64,000 bases of DNA, taken from contig JBMNUZ010000008.1 in NCBI GenBank assembly GCA_050946535.1, forward strand, positions 26,755-90,754, written 5' to 3'. Below, piece after piece: positions 25,097-34,018 of this stretch. The notes under the pieces are model-generated. The model was not told the origin of the DNA. It saw only the letters and a list, made by a program, of their open reading frames with translations, and did no database searches. This DNA comes from RUG708 sp050946535 (GTDB lineage: Bacteria; Bacillota; Clostridia; Peptostreptococcales; Anaerovoracaceae). Each line of letters begins with the position of its first letter. Position 1 is the first letter of the stretch. The translations under genes were made by a program, and so were the position numbers.

Positions 25097-25719
25097 CTTC
25101 TGAGTTTTCTTTCCCTTGAAGTATCCTCCGCGCCCGCACCCGGTCGTTCCGAGAAAATGCAGCCGCAGTAGTTCTGCCTGTAAAGCCCGTATTCCTTTGA
25201 CATCTCGACCGATCTTCTGAATCCGTCTTTTTTCTTGAAGCTTTCGTCCAGAAAATCTATTCCGTACTTTTGTGCGATGTCCTGCCCGATCTCGACTATC
25301 TTCGGAGTGCTTTTGTGAGGGCTGACCGACAAAGTCGTCGTAAAGAGGTCAAAACCATTCTTCACTGCAAATCTCGCTGTCATGTCCATCCTTATCCTGA
25401 AGCACTGCCAGCACCTTGCGCCGTTTTCAGGCTCGTCCTCGAATCCGCTCACGTATCTGAGATAGTTTTCAGGATCGTAGGGGCCTTCGATCAGCGTCAC
25501 CTTGTCTTCTTCAGGAAGAGTCTTATTGTACTCCGTTATAAATTTCTTTTCGGTTTCCAGTCTTTTCTCGTATTCACCCTCGTTTGTAATATTGGGATTG
25601 TAGAAAAAAACCGTCACACGGTATCTCGGCACAAGTCTTTCTATAACCGCAGTACTGCATGGTCCGCAGCAGCTGTGCAGGAAAATACCGCGCTTTTCTC
25701 CGTTACCTGCCTGATTCAT
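25093..25719 (-). CDS. queH: Epoxyqueuosine reductase QueH
   Basis: Non-orthologous replacement for QueG in the last step of queuosine synthesis. The start is ATG 25719 (MNQAGNGEKRG), with GAGG six bases upstream, giving 208 residues; the frame extends further upstream without a good site. Four cysteine motifs of the DUF208 family are present: HSCCGPCS, CWQC and YCGC. It overlaps priA by four bases. No other queuosine gene is in the window. Confidence 0.93.
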   Translation of the reverse strand: MNQAGNGEKRGIFLHSCCGPCSTAVIERLVPRYRVTVFFYNPNITNEGEYEKRLETEKKFITEYNKTLPEEDKVTLIEGPYDPENYLRYVSGFEDEPENGARCWQCFRIRMDMTARFAVKNGFDLFTTTLSVSPHKSTPKIVEIGQDIAQKYGIDFLDESFKKKDGFRRSVEMSKEYGLYRQNYCGCIFSERPGAGAEDTSRERKLRR

Positions 25720-25864
25720 ACCATTCCTCATATATTTATTGCAAAATATGATATCATATTCTGATAATATTATTGTCATTCAAGATCCGCTTCACACAGA
25801 GCAGCGCCCTGGAATTCGCGGAGCGTATCTAAATTAGTATATCACAGACGGGAAACACATATTA

Positions 25865-26860
25865 ATGTTAATGTATAAAAATGGTGCAAGATATAATTCG
25901 ATCGGGCCGTGGCTGAAGGAATATTTCGGCTGCAGAACGGTAAAAGCCGCAATAGATGCGGGCTTTACATGTCCCAACAGAGACGGTACGAAAGGATTCG
26001 GAGGATGTATATACTGCTCCGAGGAAGGCTCGGGAGAGTACGCTGGAACTGTAGGAAAGGGAATCTCGGCAGGCGAGAAAAAAATACCTGTGCCCGTCAA
26101 GGACTTTCAGGCGTCTGACGACCCGTACGATCAGATCACATCGCAGCTGTCGTTTATAGAGGAAAAGTGGAGTCATCCGCTCTGCATAGCCTATTTTCAG
26201 AATTTCACAAACACATATGCGCCTGTCCGGCGCCTCGAAGAACTTTACAGAAACGCGCTTTCTCATCCGGACTGTGCAGGCATTGCAATAGCTACGAGAC
26301 CTGACTGCATCGGCAGCGATACGCTCGATCTTCTCGACAGGCTCAATCACGAAACTTTTCTCTGGGTCGAGCTGGGGCTTCAGACCTCCGACAACGAGAC
26401 GGCACGGATCATCAACAGATGCTGTACTACCGAGGAATACGACGACTGCGCCGGCCGGCTCATAAGCCGCGGCATAAGAGTCGTCACTCATCTGATCTAC
26501 GGACTTCCAGGCGAAGACAGGAAAACCATGCTGGAAAGCACGAGACATATATGTGAGAAAAAGATATTCGGCGTGAAGCTTCACATGCTTAACATTCTGA
26601 AAAACACCGCTATAGAAAAGATGTGGCGCAGCGGAGAAATACACCTGATGAGCAGAGACGAATACATCTCTCTGGTATGCGATGCGCTTGAAATAATTCC
26701 GAGGGAAATAACGATACACAGGCTGACCGGCGACGCGCCGGCAGACCTGCTGCTCGCGCCGGACTGGATCCCCGACAAGAGAGCCGTACTGAACGGAATA
26801 AATCACGAGCTCAAACGGCGCGGAAGCGTTCAGGGCTGCCGCTGCGGCGCAGGCGGTTGA
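25865..26860 (+). CDS. Radical SAM protein, TIGR01212/YtqA-like
   Basis: 331 residues. The cluster motif is CPNRDGTKGFGGCIYC, with the unusual long first spacing typical of this Elp3-related family. SAM-binding and barrel motifs IAIATRPDCIG, LWVELGLQT and THLIYGLPGE follow. Substrate unknown. The gene is read divergently from queH-priA and converges on tdk. The ATG choice is uncertain by two codons (25865 or 25871), with only a weak GGGA upstream. Confidence 0.9.
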   Translation: MLMYKNGARYNSIGPWLKEYFGCRTVKAAIDAGFTCPNRDGTKGFGGCIYCSEEGSGEYAGTVGKGISAGEKKIPVPVKDFQASDDPYDQITSQLSFIEEKWSHPLCIAYFQNFTNTYAPVRRLEELYRNALSHPDCAGIAIATRPDCIGSDTLDLLDRLNHETFLWVELGLQTSDNETARIINRCCTTEEYDDCAGRLISRGIRVVTHLIYGLPGEDRKTMLESTRHICEKKIFGVKLHMLNILKNTAIEKMWRSGEIHLMSRDEYISLVCDALEIIPREITIHRLTGDAPADLLLAPDWIPDKRAVLNGINHELKRRGSVQGCRCGAGG

Positions 26861-26911
26861 CGATGCGCCGCACTCGTACGCGGAGCGTACGCAGGACTCT
26901 GTTTTATCATA

Positions 26912-27511
26912 TTATTCTTGTTCCCCGTAGTCCGGTCCAAGCCTGCCTTCGTTGTAATGGCGGCGGCACAGCGGAACATATTCCGCATTTTCACCGACCA
27001 TGATCTGGTCTCCTGTTCTGACCATCTTTCCGTTGACGACGCGCGCCGACATGGTCGCCTTGCGGCCGCACCAGCAGATGCTCTTTATTTCTTCTATTTT
27101 ATCTGCATATACTAGCAGATAGTGAGACCCTTCGAACAGCTCGTTTCTGAAATCGTTCTTAAGCCCGTAGCACATGACCGGACAATCGAAGCTGTCTACG
27201 ATTTCCGTCAGTTCCTCTATATGATGTTTCTTCATGAAATGAGATTCGTCGATGAGCACACAGTCGACGTGTTTTTTGAAATTTTCTTCCATAAAAGTCT
27301 GCAGGATGTTCGTGTCCTCGCGGATGATGTCGGCCTCGCGCTCTACGCCTATACGCGACCTTACCACGCCTCTGCCGTCCTTTTCATCTTTTTTGCCGGC
27401 CGTAAGCACGAGCACGTGTCTTCCGCGCTCCTGATAATTATATGCTACTTTTATTAGCTCTATGCTTTTGCCTGCGTTTATCGTGCCATATCTGAAAAAA
27501 AGCTGTGCCAC
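26912..27511 (-). CDS. tdk: Thymidine kinase, type II
   Basis: Salvage kinase making dTMP. 199 residues with the P-loop GTINAGKS near residue 10, DESHFM (catalytic Glu/Asp), the zinc site CWC...CRRH and the lasso region near the C-terminus. The start is 21 bases after the decarboxylase stop, so they probably share a transcript. Confidence 0.94.
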   Translation of the reverse strand: MAQLFFRYGTINAGKSIELIKVAYNYQERGRHVLVLTAGKKDEKDGRGVVRSRIGVEREADIIREDTNILQTFMEENFKKHVDCVLIDESHFMKKHHIEELTEIVDSFDCPVMCYGLKNDFRNELFEGSHYLLVYADKIEEIKSICWCGRKATMSARVVNGKMVRTGDQIMVGENAEYVPLCRRHYNEGRLGPDYGEQE

Positions 27512-27532
27512 ATCGTGCCTCCAACTCAGATC

Positions 27533-29068
27533 CTAAAAATAACTGCCAAGCATTATGCTGTCTCTTTCATCTTCTGCGCAGAAGAACTCTGCTTCACCGT
27601 CTGTATTGTAACCGGCCAGACCGTGAAACTCAAAACCGAACTTGGCGCATTCTGAAATATACTCAATTATATCACGCGACAGCACTTCTCCGGCGCGTAC
27701 AGCAGGTATTCCCGGCGGATATACAGAAATATCGGATGCAGAAACTCTTCCGGCCGCCTTTTCCCTGTCCAGGACTGCATATCCGGCATAAACGGCTCTG
27801 CGCGGTGTAAGCTCGGCCGACGGTCTCAGTTCATAGAAACGGTCGTAAACATCGAGCTGCTCTGACAGCGTTTTTTTACCCTGCTCAGCACTGCCGCCGC
27901 TATATTTAAAACTGATATCCTGCAGCGCTTCTTCCAGAGCATCGAAATCTGACTGCCTGCTGCCTGTACCCGCCAGCAGGACCACGTACATCAAATCAGA
28001 AAACTCGGCATCTATTCTGTACTCTTCAGCCAGTATCTTCTCAAGTTCTCTCCCTGAAATGCCCATATCCGCAGCAGTGACGAGCAACCTCGAACCCTCG
28101 ATATCGTGGCTCGGACCTCCGCTTCCCGAAAACCTCCTGCAGCATTTAATGCCAGGGATTGAGCCTATTTTACCGGCCGTTCTTTCCACCGCTTCGGCGA
28201 TTTCGTGCCAGCGTCTTTCGCCGTCCGTCTCCATGAACCCTCTTACCGCATCGAGGGAAGAAGTGAGCAGATACGAAGGGCTCGTCGACGTCATCATGTT
28301 TATAAAGAATTTCAATTTCTTTCTGTCCACCAGGCTGCCCTGTACGTGAAGCATCGAGCTCTGCGTAAGGCTGCCGAGCATTTTGTGAGTGCTCTGCACG
28401 CTTATGTCGGCTCCCGCCTCCATAGCCGTCGGTATATGCTGCCCGGTGAACATCATCTGCGCGCCGTGCGCCTCGTCTGCGATCACCGGGACTCCGGCTC
28501 TGTGAGCCGCACCGACAACGGCCTTTAAATCGCTGTACGTCCCGTAATAACCGGGATGGGTGAGAACGACGGCGCACGGGTTTTCGCAGAGCTTAAGCGC
28601 CTTTTCCACTTCTGCAGCGCTTATTCCTGCCGGCAGATGCGTCTTTCTGTCGTACTCGTCGAATATGTAATAAGGAGACGCACCCGATATGACGAGTCCG
28701 GAAGTCGTACATCCGTGAGTGCAGCGTTCGATGACGACCGTCGATTTTTCGGACGAAACCGCCGCAACGGCTGCAGCCACACCGCTCGTCGTTCCGTTCG
28801 CCAGGAAGAAAGTTTCGTCCGCTCCGAAGAGATACGCCGCCTTCTCCTCAGCTTCTCTGATGACTCCTCCGGCGTTGTGCAGGTCGTCGAGTCCCGGCAG
28901 CTCTGTCAGATCACGCGCGAGCACGTTCTCTCCGAAGATGCGCCCGAGATCTCCGGTTTCATCCGCATTGCCCTTGTGCCCAGGAACGTGGAAAGAGATC
29001 CTTCCGCCGTCCGCAAATGATTCTGCCGCGTCCGAAAGCGGCGTTTTCGTCTTTTTTTTATCAGCCAT
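27533..29068 (-). CDS. Orn/Lys/Arg decarboxylase family (fold type I PLP)
   Basis: 511 residues. The fold-type-I core has FHVPGHKG at the N-terminus, DEAHGAQ (PLP Asp) and STHKML with the Schiff-base lysine; HPGYYGTYSDL and the small C-terminal domain PPGIPAVRAGE complete it. It lacks the response-regulator-like wing domain of proteobacterial inducible decarboxylases, like the Bacillus SpeA/YaaO group. The substrate (Arg, Lys or Orn) cannot be read. It begins right after the terminator of the first tRNA array. Confidence 0.93.
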   Translation of the reverse strand: MADKKKTKTPLSDAAESFADGGRISFHVPGHKGNADETGDLGRIFGENVLARDLTELPGLDDLHNAGGVIREAEEKAAYLFGADETFFLANGTTSGVAAAVAAVSSEKSTVVIERCTHGCTTSGLVISGASPYYIFDEYDRKTHLPAGISAAEVEKALKLCENPCAVVLTHPGYYGTYSDLKAVVGAAHRAGVPVIADEAHGAQMMFTGQHIPTAMEAGADISVQSTHKMLGSLTQSSMLHVQGSLVDRKKLKFFINMMTSTSPSYLLTSSLDAVRGFMETDGERRWHEIAEAVERTAGKIGSIPGIKCCRRFSGSGGPSHDIEGSRLLVTAADMGISGRELEKILAEEYRIDAEFSDLMYVVLLAGTGSRQSDFDALEEALQDISFKYSGGSAEQGKKTLSEQLDVYDRFYELRPSAELTPRRAVYAGYAVLDREKAAGRVSASDISVYPPGIPAVRAGEVLSRDIIEYISECAKFGFEFHGLAGYNTDGEAEFFCAEDERDSIMLGSYF

Positions 29069-29090
29069 AAGCAGAACCTCAAAAACTACA

Positions 29091-29119
29091 AAAAAAGCTG
29101 CTTTTGAAAAGCAGCTTTA
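29091..29119 (-). terminator. Terminator of first tRNA array
   Basis: Minus-strand stem AAAGCTGC/GCAGCTTT around a short loop, then a T run. Confidence 0.85.
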
Positions 29120-29123
29120 AAAG

Positions 29124-29199
29124 TGGTGCCCAAACTCGGAATCGAACCAAGGACACGGGGATTTTCAGTCCCCTGCTCTACCTACTGAGCTATCTGGGC
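29124..29199 (-). tRNA. tRNA-Phe(GAA)
   Basis: Full cloverleaf with encoded CCA; anticodon loop CTGAAAA gives GAA. Last gene of the six-tRNA array transcribed from 29.74 kb. Confidence 0.97.
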
Positions 29200-29206
29200 G
29201 GAAATA

Positions 29207-29281
29207 TGGAGCGGAAGACGAGATTCGAACTCGCGACCCCCGCCTTGGCAAGGCGATGCTCTACCCCTGAGCCACTTCCGC
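29207..29281 (-). tRNA. tRNA-Gly(GCC), copy 1
   Basis: Cloverleaf GCGGAAG...CTTCCGC with CCA; anticodon GCC. Sequence identical to the copy at 36154-36228. Confidence 0.97.
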
Positions 29282-29307
29282 ATATCAGCAATATTATGTC
29301 GAATAAC

Positions 29308-29385
29308 TGGCGACCCGGAACGGGCTCGAACCGTCGACCTCCAGCGTGACAGGCTGGCATTCTAAACCAACTGAACTACCGGGCC
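29308..29385 (-). tRNA. tRNA-Asp(GTC)
   Basis: Anticodon stem-loop CCAGC-CTGTCAC-GCTGG gives GTC; CCA encoded. Confidence 0.97.
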
Positions 29386-29412
29386 GCAATCACTGCGACA
29401 TACATCGCAAAA

Positions 29413-29488
29413 TGGTGGGCGCTATAGGGCTCGAACCTATGGCCTCCTGCTTGTAAGGCAGATGCTCTCCCAGCTGAGCTAAGCGCCC
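29413..29488 (-). tRNA. tRNA-Val(TAC)
   Basis: Anticodon loop CTTACAA gives TAC; acceptor GGGCGCT/AGCGCCC; CCA encoded. Confidence 0.97.
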
Positions 29489-29515
29489 ATGATGAAATAT
29501 GCGATGAAGTTTTTC

Positions 29516-29592
29516 TGGTGGGCCATCAGGGACTTGAACCCCGGACCTGCCGGTTATGAGCCGGATGCTCTAACCAACTGAGCTAATGGCCC
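29516..29592 (-). tRNA. tRNA with CAT anticodon (elongator Met or Ile2)
   Basis: Anticodon loop CTCATAA gives CAT; acceptor GGGCCAT. The stem CCGG-CTCATAA-CCGG resembles Ile2 tRNAs modified by TilS as well as elongator Met; it is not the initiator, which needs three G-C pairs in the anticodon stem and an unpaired first base. Confidence 0.9.
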
Positions 29593-29596
29593 ACAA

Positions 29597-29673
29597 TGGT
29601 CGGGGTGGCAGGATTTGAACCCGCGACCCACTGGTCCCAAACCAGTTGCGCTACCAAGCTGCGCTACACCCCG
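29597..29673 (-). tRNA. tRNA-Pro(TGG)
   Basis: Anticodon stem-loop ACTGG-TTTGGGA-CCAGT gives TGG; CCA encoded. First gene of the array. Confidence 0.97.
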
Positions 29674-29717
29674 GAGTTGTTGTAATTACTAGTTTTGTAA
29701 GTGCGTCAACGCTAGTT

Positions 29718-29746
29718 ATATTAACATTCATACAGATTATTGTCAA
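29718..29746 (-). promoter_or_regulatory. Promoter of first tRNA array
   Basis: TTGACA (29741-29746) and TAATAT (29718-29723), 17 bases apart, on the minus strand. Confidence 0.85.
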
Positions 29747-29800
29747 TAGTTTTTAACTTATTTTTAAATATTTATCGGGATGATCCGGAGCCTGGTTGGG

Positions 29801-29835
29801 AAAAAAAAGTTCCCCGCCCATATCAGGCGGGGAAC
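29801..29835 (-). terminator. Terminator of the 103-residue protein gene
   Basis: Minus-strand perfect stem GTTCCCCGCC/GGCGGGGAAC with 6-base loop, then eight T. Confidence 0.93.
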
Positions 29836-29882
29836 CAGCATTACGGCCAAAAGACCGTACAGAGAACTGAATGATCTTCCGA

Positions 29883-30194
29883 CTATCTGTGAACTCTCGG
29901 CTTGATAGGCATTGGGTCTACAGCCTTGAGAACATCGTTCATGAACGAAACTCTTGTGTCGAAATCAGGGTCTTCCATGATGATGTCGAGACCCTCAGGA
30001 ACTTCCTGACCGCTTCTCTTAGCTACACGAGCTACGCTGTACTGGAAGTGTGATCTGTCACAAAGCTGTGCTGAATTTCTGAGCTCCTGCATTTCTGAAT
30101 AGCTTAAAGGCTCAGCGTTTTTGATCAGTGCGATAACCGCATCTTTAACCGCGTCTTCGTCTTCTACAAAGACGTCATTCCAATAATCTCTCAT
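29883..30194 (-). CDS. Unrecognised small acidic protein, 103 residues
   Basis: I do not recognise the family. The sequence is soluble, mostly helical and acidic at the start (RDYWNDVFVEDEDAVKDAV), with a conserved-looking centre (SEMQELRNSAQLCDRSHFQYSVARVAKRSG) containing one Cys, and ends PIKPRVHR. It has no signal peptide or membrane segment. It forms its own transcription unit with a consensus promoter, an inverted repeat over the promoter spacer and a very strong terminator, so it is a real, probably regulated and well expressed gene. AAGGAAA lies a few bases upstream of the ATG. Confidence 0.75.
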   Translation of the reverse strand: MRDYWNDVFVEDEDAVKDAVIALIKNAEPLSYSEMQELRNSAQLCDRSHFQYSVARVAKRSGQEVPEGLDIIMEDPDFDTRVSFMNDVLKAVDPMPIKPRVHR

Positions 30195-30715
30195 TTTTTA
30201 ATTTCCTTTCTGAAACTAAACATATATATGGTCATTTCTGACTGCGTATCCAGCCGCTTTGTTGTAACTGGAAACTGTCAGAAATCTTATTGACTAAATA
30301 TTAACACCTCGCGTTAATTGTGTCAACGAACATATTATCTCCGCAATTGTTGATAAGTGCTAATTTATTTTTATTTTAATTTGGTTGCCTTTGTTTTATT
30401 TTGTGATTATGGTCAAATAAACGAAAAATTTTTTTCAATATTTTTTCCACAATAAAAAGGTATATAGTTATATTATAACCATATACCTTTATAAAAACCA
30501 TCTTATATTACTTGTTGACTATTTATTTATATGTTGCCTGGCTGACTGCCGGCGGCCGTCTGCTGTCATTTATTTTGCCCGGTTTCCATCCGGTTTTTTC
30601 ATTTTCAGCAGTATCTGCAGTGCCGGATAAGAGTCTCTTGTCAACCTGCTTTTCAGCTGCTTCCTGAATTTTATGCCACTATATTCTGACGACGGCTTGG
30701 ATCTTTTTACTTCAG
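30195..30715. other. Gene-free AT-rich interval
   Basis: Besides the promoter at 30298-30326 it holds an AT-rich inverted repeat at 30464-30498 (arms AAAGGTATAT and ATATACCTTT) lying about 220 bases beyond terC, which could end that transcript weakly. Nothing coding seen. Confidence 0.6.
30298..30326 (-). promoter_or_regulatory. Promoter with overlapping inverted repeat
   Basis: TTGACA (30321-30326) and TAATAT (30298-30303), 17 bases apart, minus strand, before the 103-residue gene. The inverted repeat TTAAC-N7-GTTAA occupies 30301-30317, covering the spacer and touching the -10, a likely repressor site. Confidence 0.75.
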
Positions 30716-31972
30716 TTATTCGCCTTTATCGGCCTGCGCAGCTTCTGCGTTCAGGGTTTCAGCCGTATCGGCTGCAGAAGCAGGTCCCTCTTCCTTGTGG
30801 TTCTCAGCCTTGTCTTCAGCCTGCGCAGATTCTGCTTTTTTCGGATTCTCAGCTTTATCTGCCGCTGATGCAGTTTCTGCTCCATTCATGTTCTCAGCTT
30901 TATCTTCCACTGATGCAGCTTCTGTTTCCTTCAGAGTTTCAGCCGCATTTACTGCCGGCTCAGTACCTGCTTCATTCAGGTTTTCAGCCTTTTCTGCTGT
31001 CAGCTCAGCGCCTGCTTCATTCAGGTTTCCAGCCTTTTCTGCTGTCAGCTCAGCTGCCGCATTTCCTGCGTTTTCAGCAATCTGCCCGTCTTCGTCGTCT
31101 TTCTTTCTTCCCGAAATAACCATCGAAAGGATGATGCTCGCGGCAAGTATTCCAATGATGACGAGGATCGAAACTTCTGTACCTACTTCGATGTGGAATA
31201 TCTCAGCGAGAAGCTTAAAGCCTGTAAACATCAGAATTATAGCCACGCCGTATCTGACGTACTGGAATCTCTTCGCCATATATTCGAGAACAAAATAGAG
31301 CTGTCTGAGACCGAGTATCGCAAGGATATTCGACGAGTAAACTACCAGCGGATGGATCGAGATCGAGAATACGGCCGGTACCGAATCTATCGCGAAAATG
31401 ATGTCGGAAAACTCTATGAGAAGAAGTACGCCGAACAGCGGAGTCGCATGATGTACAATCTTGCCTTTTTCCTCGCTGTATTCCTTTACAAAGAACTTTT
31501 CTCCTCTGAAGTCCTCGGTCATAGGAAGGAATTTTCTGATGAACTTCATAATAGGGCTCTGCGTAGGATCTTCCTCTTTGTCGTCACCCTTGAACATCTT
31601 GATGCCGTTATATAACAGCAGCACTCCGAAGATATAGAGAACCCATGCGAATCTTTCAACTATGGCAACTCCGGCCATTATGAAAATGAATCGCATTATG
31701 ATCGCACCGATTATGCCCCAGTGAAGCACCCTGTGCTGAGCGTGTTCGCTGATGCCGAACGATGTGAATATGGACATGAACACGAACAGATTGTCCATGC
31801 TCAGACTGAATTCTATTACGTAGCCGCCCAGGAACTCGGTGGCGAGCTGTCTGCCCATGAACTTCCATATGAGTGCCATCACGCACATAGCGATCGCTAT
31901 CCACATTCCGACCCATTTCAGTGCGTTCAGCAGTTCATGGTCGTGAGTGCCTTTCTTTTGTATTTCTGCCAA
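30716..31972 (-). CDS. TerC/Alx-family integral membrane protein with repeat tail
   Basis: 418 residues from TTG 31972 (AAGGAG eight bases upstream). About residues 1-300 form the TerC fold with seven to nine membrane helices and the conserved acidic motifs EFSLSMDNLFVF and EFSDIIFAIDSVPAVF; family members export Mn2+ or support exported metalloproteins. Residues 307-411 are seven exact-length 15-residue repeats (for example AELTAEKAENLNEAG), Ala/Glu/Asn-rich, ending AQADKGE. The tail is cytoplasmic by inference. No yybP-ykoY manganese riboswitch was recognised upstream. It follows the aminotransferase by 147 bases. Confidence 0.92.
   Translation of the reverse strand: MAEIQKKGTHDHELLNALKWVGMWIAIAMCVMALIWKFMGRQLATEFLGGYVIEFSLSMDNLFVFMSIFTSFGISEHAQHRVLHWGIIGAIIMRFIFIMAGVAIVERFAWVLYIFGVLLLYNGIKMFKGDDKEEDPTQSPIMKFIRKFLPMTEDFRGEKFFVKEYSEEKGKIVHHATPLFGVLLLIEFSDIIFAIDSVPAVFSISIHPLVVYSSNILAILGLRQLYFVLEYMAKRFQYVRYGVAIILMFTGFKLLAEIFHIEVGTEVSILVIIGILAASIILSMVISGRKKDDEDGQIAENAGNAAAELTAEKAGNLNEAGAELTAEKAENLNEAGTEPAVNAAETLKETEAASVEDKAENMNGAETASAADKAENPKKAESAQAEDKAENHKEEGPASAADTAETLNAEAAQADKGE
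30740..31054 (-). repeat. 45-bp tandem repeat (7 units) in the TerC-family gene
   Basis: Encodes units of 15 residues such as AELTAEKAGNLNEAG, AASVEDKAENMNGAE and SAQAEDKAENHKEEG. The core KAENxxxA is kept; the first two units differ by one residue, indicating recent duplication. Confidence 0.9.
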
Positions 31973-32119
31973 TTATGTCTCTCCTTCTACCGGGCATCAA
32001 TTCCCCCGGCCTAGCATATTCTGTTTCCATTCCCCCCGAATTCTATCAGGCACTTACAGCGCATTTTATCAGATGCATACGGCGCTTCGAAAACAGAACT
32101 TCGTGATAACTTCTTTTTC

Positions 32120-33304
32120 CTATCTCCATGCGGTATCTCGTGCCGCCGATACTTTCTTCTTCAGATCCGCCAGCCTGTTGAGGGCTTCATTCAAAGTATC
32201 GTCCTTCTTGGCGAAGTGGAATCTGATGTAATTGTGGATGTCTTCATTGAAGAAACTCGAACCCGGTACAGGCGCGACACCCACGTTCTCAGCCATCCAT
32301 ACCGAGAATTCATAATCGTCTTTTACCCCGAATTCGCTGACGTCTATCATAACATAATATGCACCTTCAGGATTGTTAAATCTGAATCCAAGATCTTTCA
32401 ATCCTCCGGTAAACAGGTCTTTCAGGTGAGTATAATGCCTGTTGAGATCTTTATAATAATCGTCGCCGAATCTGAGTCCAGTGACCGCAGCCTCCATCAG
32501 CGGAGCCGCCGCGCCGACCGTCAGGAAATCGTGCACTTTCCTTATCCTGTCTGTGATTTCCGGCGGAGCGAGCGTGTATCCGAGCCGCCATCCGGTAATC
32601 GAATATGTCTTGGAAAGCGAGCTGCAGACGATCGTCCTTTCCCTCATGCCCGGCAGCGACGCAATGTATACATGTCTGTTAGGTTCATATACTATATGTT
32701 CGTATACTTCGTCTGTGACAACATAGACATCGTATTTTTCTGCAAGCGAAGCGATGATATCGCATTCTTCGCGCGTGAATACCCTCCCGCTCGGGTTCGA
32801 CGGATTACACAGTATCAGGACTTTTACTCCGTCTCTGAAAGCGTCCTCGAGCACTTCGGGATCAAACGTGAAATCAGGCGGGTTCAGAGGAATATATACC
32901 GGCCTGGCACCCGACAATATGGTATCGGCGCCGTAATTTTCGTAGAATGGTGAAAATATCGCCGTTTTGTCTCCTGGGTTGACCAGCGACATCATGGCCG
33001 CCATCATGGCTTCGGTGCTCCCGCACGTAACGCATATTTCGTTTTCAGGATCGTAGCGCATGCCCGAGAAATGTTCGACTTTATCGGCAAGCGCTTCCCT
33101 GAAATTTCTGGCTCCCCAGGTAACAGCGTACTGATGAGGTCCCTCATCCGCTATCTCTTTGAGCCTGTCTGTAATTTCAACCGGAGGATCGAAGTCGGGA
33201 AATCCCTGGGAAAGATTGATCGCGCCGCATTTATCAGAAATTCTCGTCATTCTCCTGATGACCGAATCGGTAAAATGAGCGCTTCTGCTGCTCAGTTCTT
33301 TCAT
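32120..33304 (-). CDS. Class I/II PLP-dependent aminotransferase (aspartate-aminotransferase-like)
   Basis: 394 residues from ATG 33304 (MKELSSRSAHF), chosen because GGGGG lies seven bases upstream; the frame extends upstream without a site. Fold-type-I signatures: NLSQGFPDFDPP, NPSNPSGRVF, TDEVYEHIVY and SLSKTYSITGWRLGY with the PLP lysine. Similar to aspartate/aromatic or methionine-type aminotransferases (family Igamma); the amino donor cannot be fixed from the sequence. It lies upstream of the TerC gene, same direction. Confidence 0.93.
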   Translation of the reverse strand: MKELSSRSAHFTDSVIRRMTRISDKCGAINLSQGFPDFDPPVEITDRLKEIADEGPHQYAVTWGARNFREALADKVEHFSGMRYDPENEICVTCGSTEAMMAAMMSLVNPGDKTAIFSPFYENYGADTILSGARPVYIPLNPPDFTFDPEVLEDAFRDGVKVLILCNPSNPSGRVFTREECDIIASLAEKYDVYVVTDEVYEHIVYEPNRHVYIASLPGMRERTIVCSSLSKTYSITGWRLGYTLAPPEITDRIRKVHDFLTVGAAAPLMEAAVTGLRFGDDYYKDLNRHYTHLKDLFTGGLKDLGFRFNNPEGAYYVMIDVSEFGVKDDYEFSVWMAENVGVAPVPGSSFFNEDIHNYIRFHFAKKDDTLNEALNRLADLKKKVSAARDTAWR

Positions 33305-34018
33305 CTTCATTCCCCCGTTCTCAAATATGCCTGTGACATTTATTCCTGCAGATTCATGAATGTTATCAGATTCAGAATCACAGAATTCATTGAAAAAGTA
33401 CCGCATTTTCACGCGGACAAACGGCTGCATGCCGTGTTTTCTGATTATTGTATCATACTTACATCAATTTACATAACTAATTATCCATTATATACGTACT
33501 TTCATTCATTCTTCACACAAATCATGTCAATCATTCACCATTATGCCAGAATGCGCACATACTGCACTGCTATATTATTGGTGTCGAAAGGAAAGACATT
33601 AAACCACAAAACATCATCAACATTGCAAAACAGATACTTTTCATAAACTCTCCTAAAAACAAATAATGCAGAAACAACGGAAAGACCGGAATGGAACCGA
33701 CAGAGCCATTCCGGTTTTTTCGTTATCCGGGTAAGGGCGGTCCGGCTACAAATACATTTATCCGGCTCTGTTTGTGATAAAATCAGATTTAGCACAATAT
33801 CCTGCGCCGCGGACAGGTCCGTTTCACAATCAATTCCGGAATCCTGAAGTGCCTGGTCTCAGGCAGGCACATCTACGGTTTTTATTAATATTAATAATGA
33901 AGAAAACCGGACGGACATGACCGGAATTTTACAGCTGAAAATATTTTCATGAATGACTGCGATGCGCTGTATTCGGAAACGGAAGACCTCTGCGGCAGTT
34001 ACAGAGAGGAGAACAAGA
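33305..34018. other. Gene-free interval between aminotransferase and DUF1805 gene
   Basis: Divergent intergenic region. It contains an unexplained plus-strand terminator at 33687-33719 and a likely extended -10 (TGATACAAT, minus strand, about 33443-33452) for the aminotransferase. No convincing coding sequence; the longest frames lack ribosome binding sites. Confidence 0.6.
33687..33719 (+). terminator. Plus-strand intrinsic terminator without an obvious gene
   Basis: Stem ACCGGAATGG/CCATTCCGGT with 11-base loop, then TTTTTT. Confidence 0.8.

Noticed and set aside
30673..31119. Repetitive plus-strand frame opposite the TerC tail
   Set aside because: Its periodicity only mirrors the 45-bp repeat of the real gene.
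31973..32119. yybP-ykoY manganese riboswitch before the TerC-family gene
   Set aside because: Expected by family, but the conserved loops could not be found; only a small CCGGG/CCCGG hairpin is present.
33541..33795. 84-residue minus-strand frame
   Set aside because: No ribosome binding site and overlaps a plus-strand terminator.
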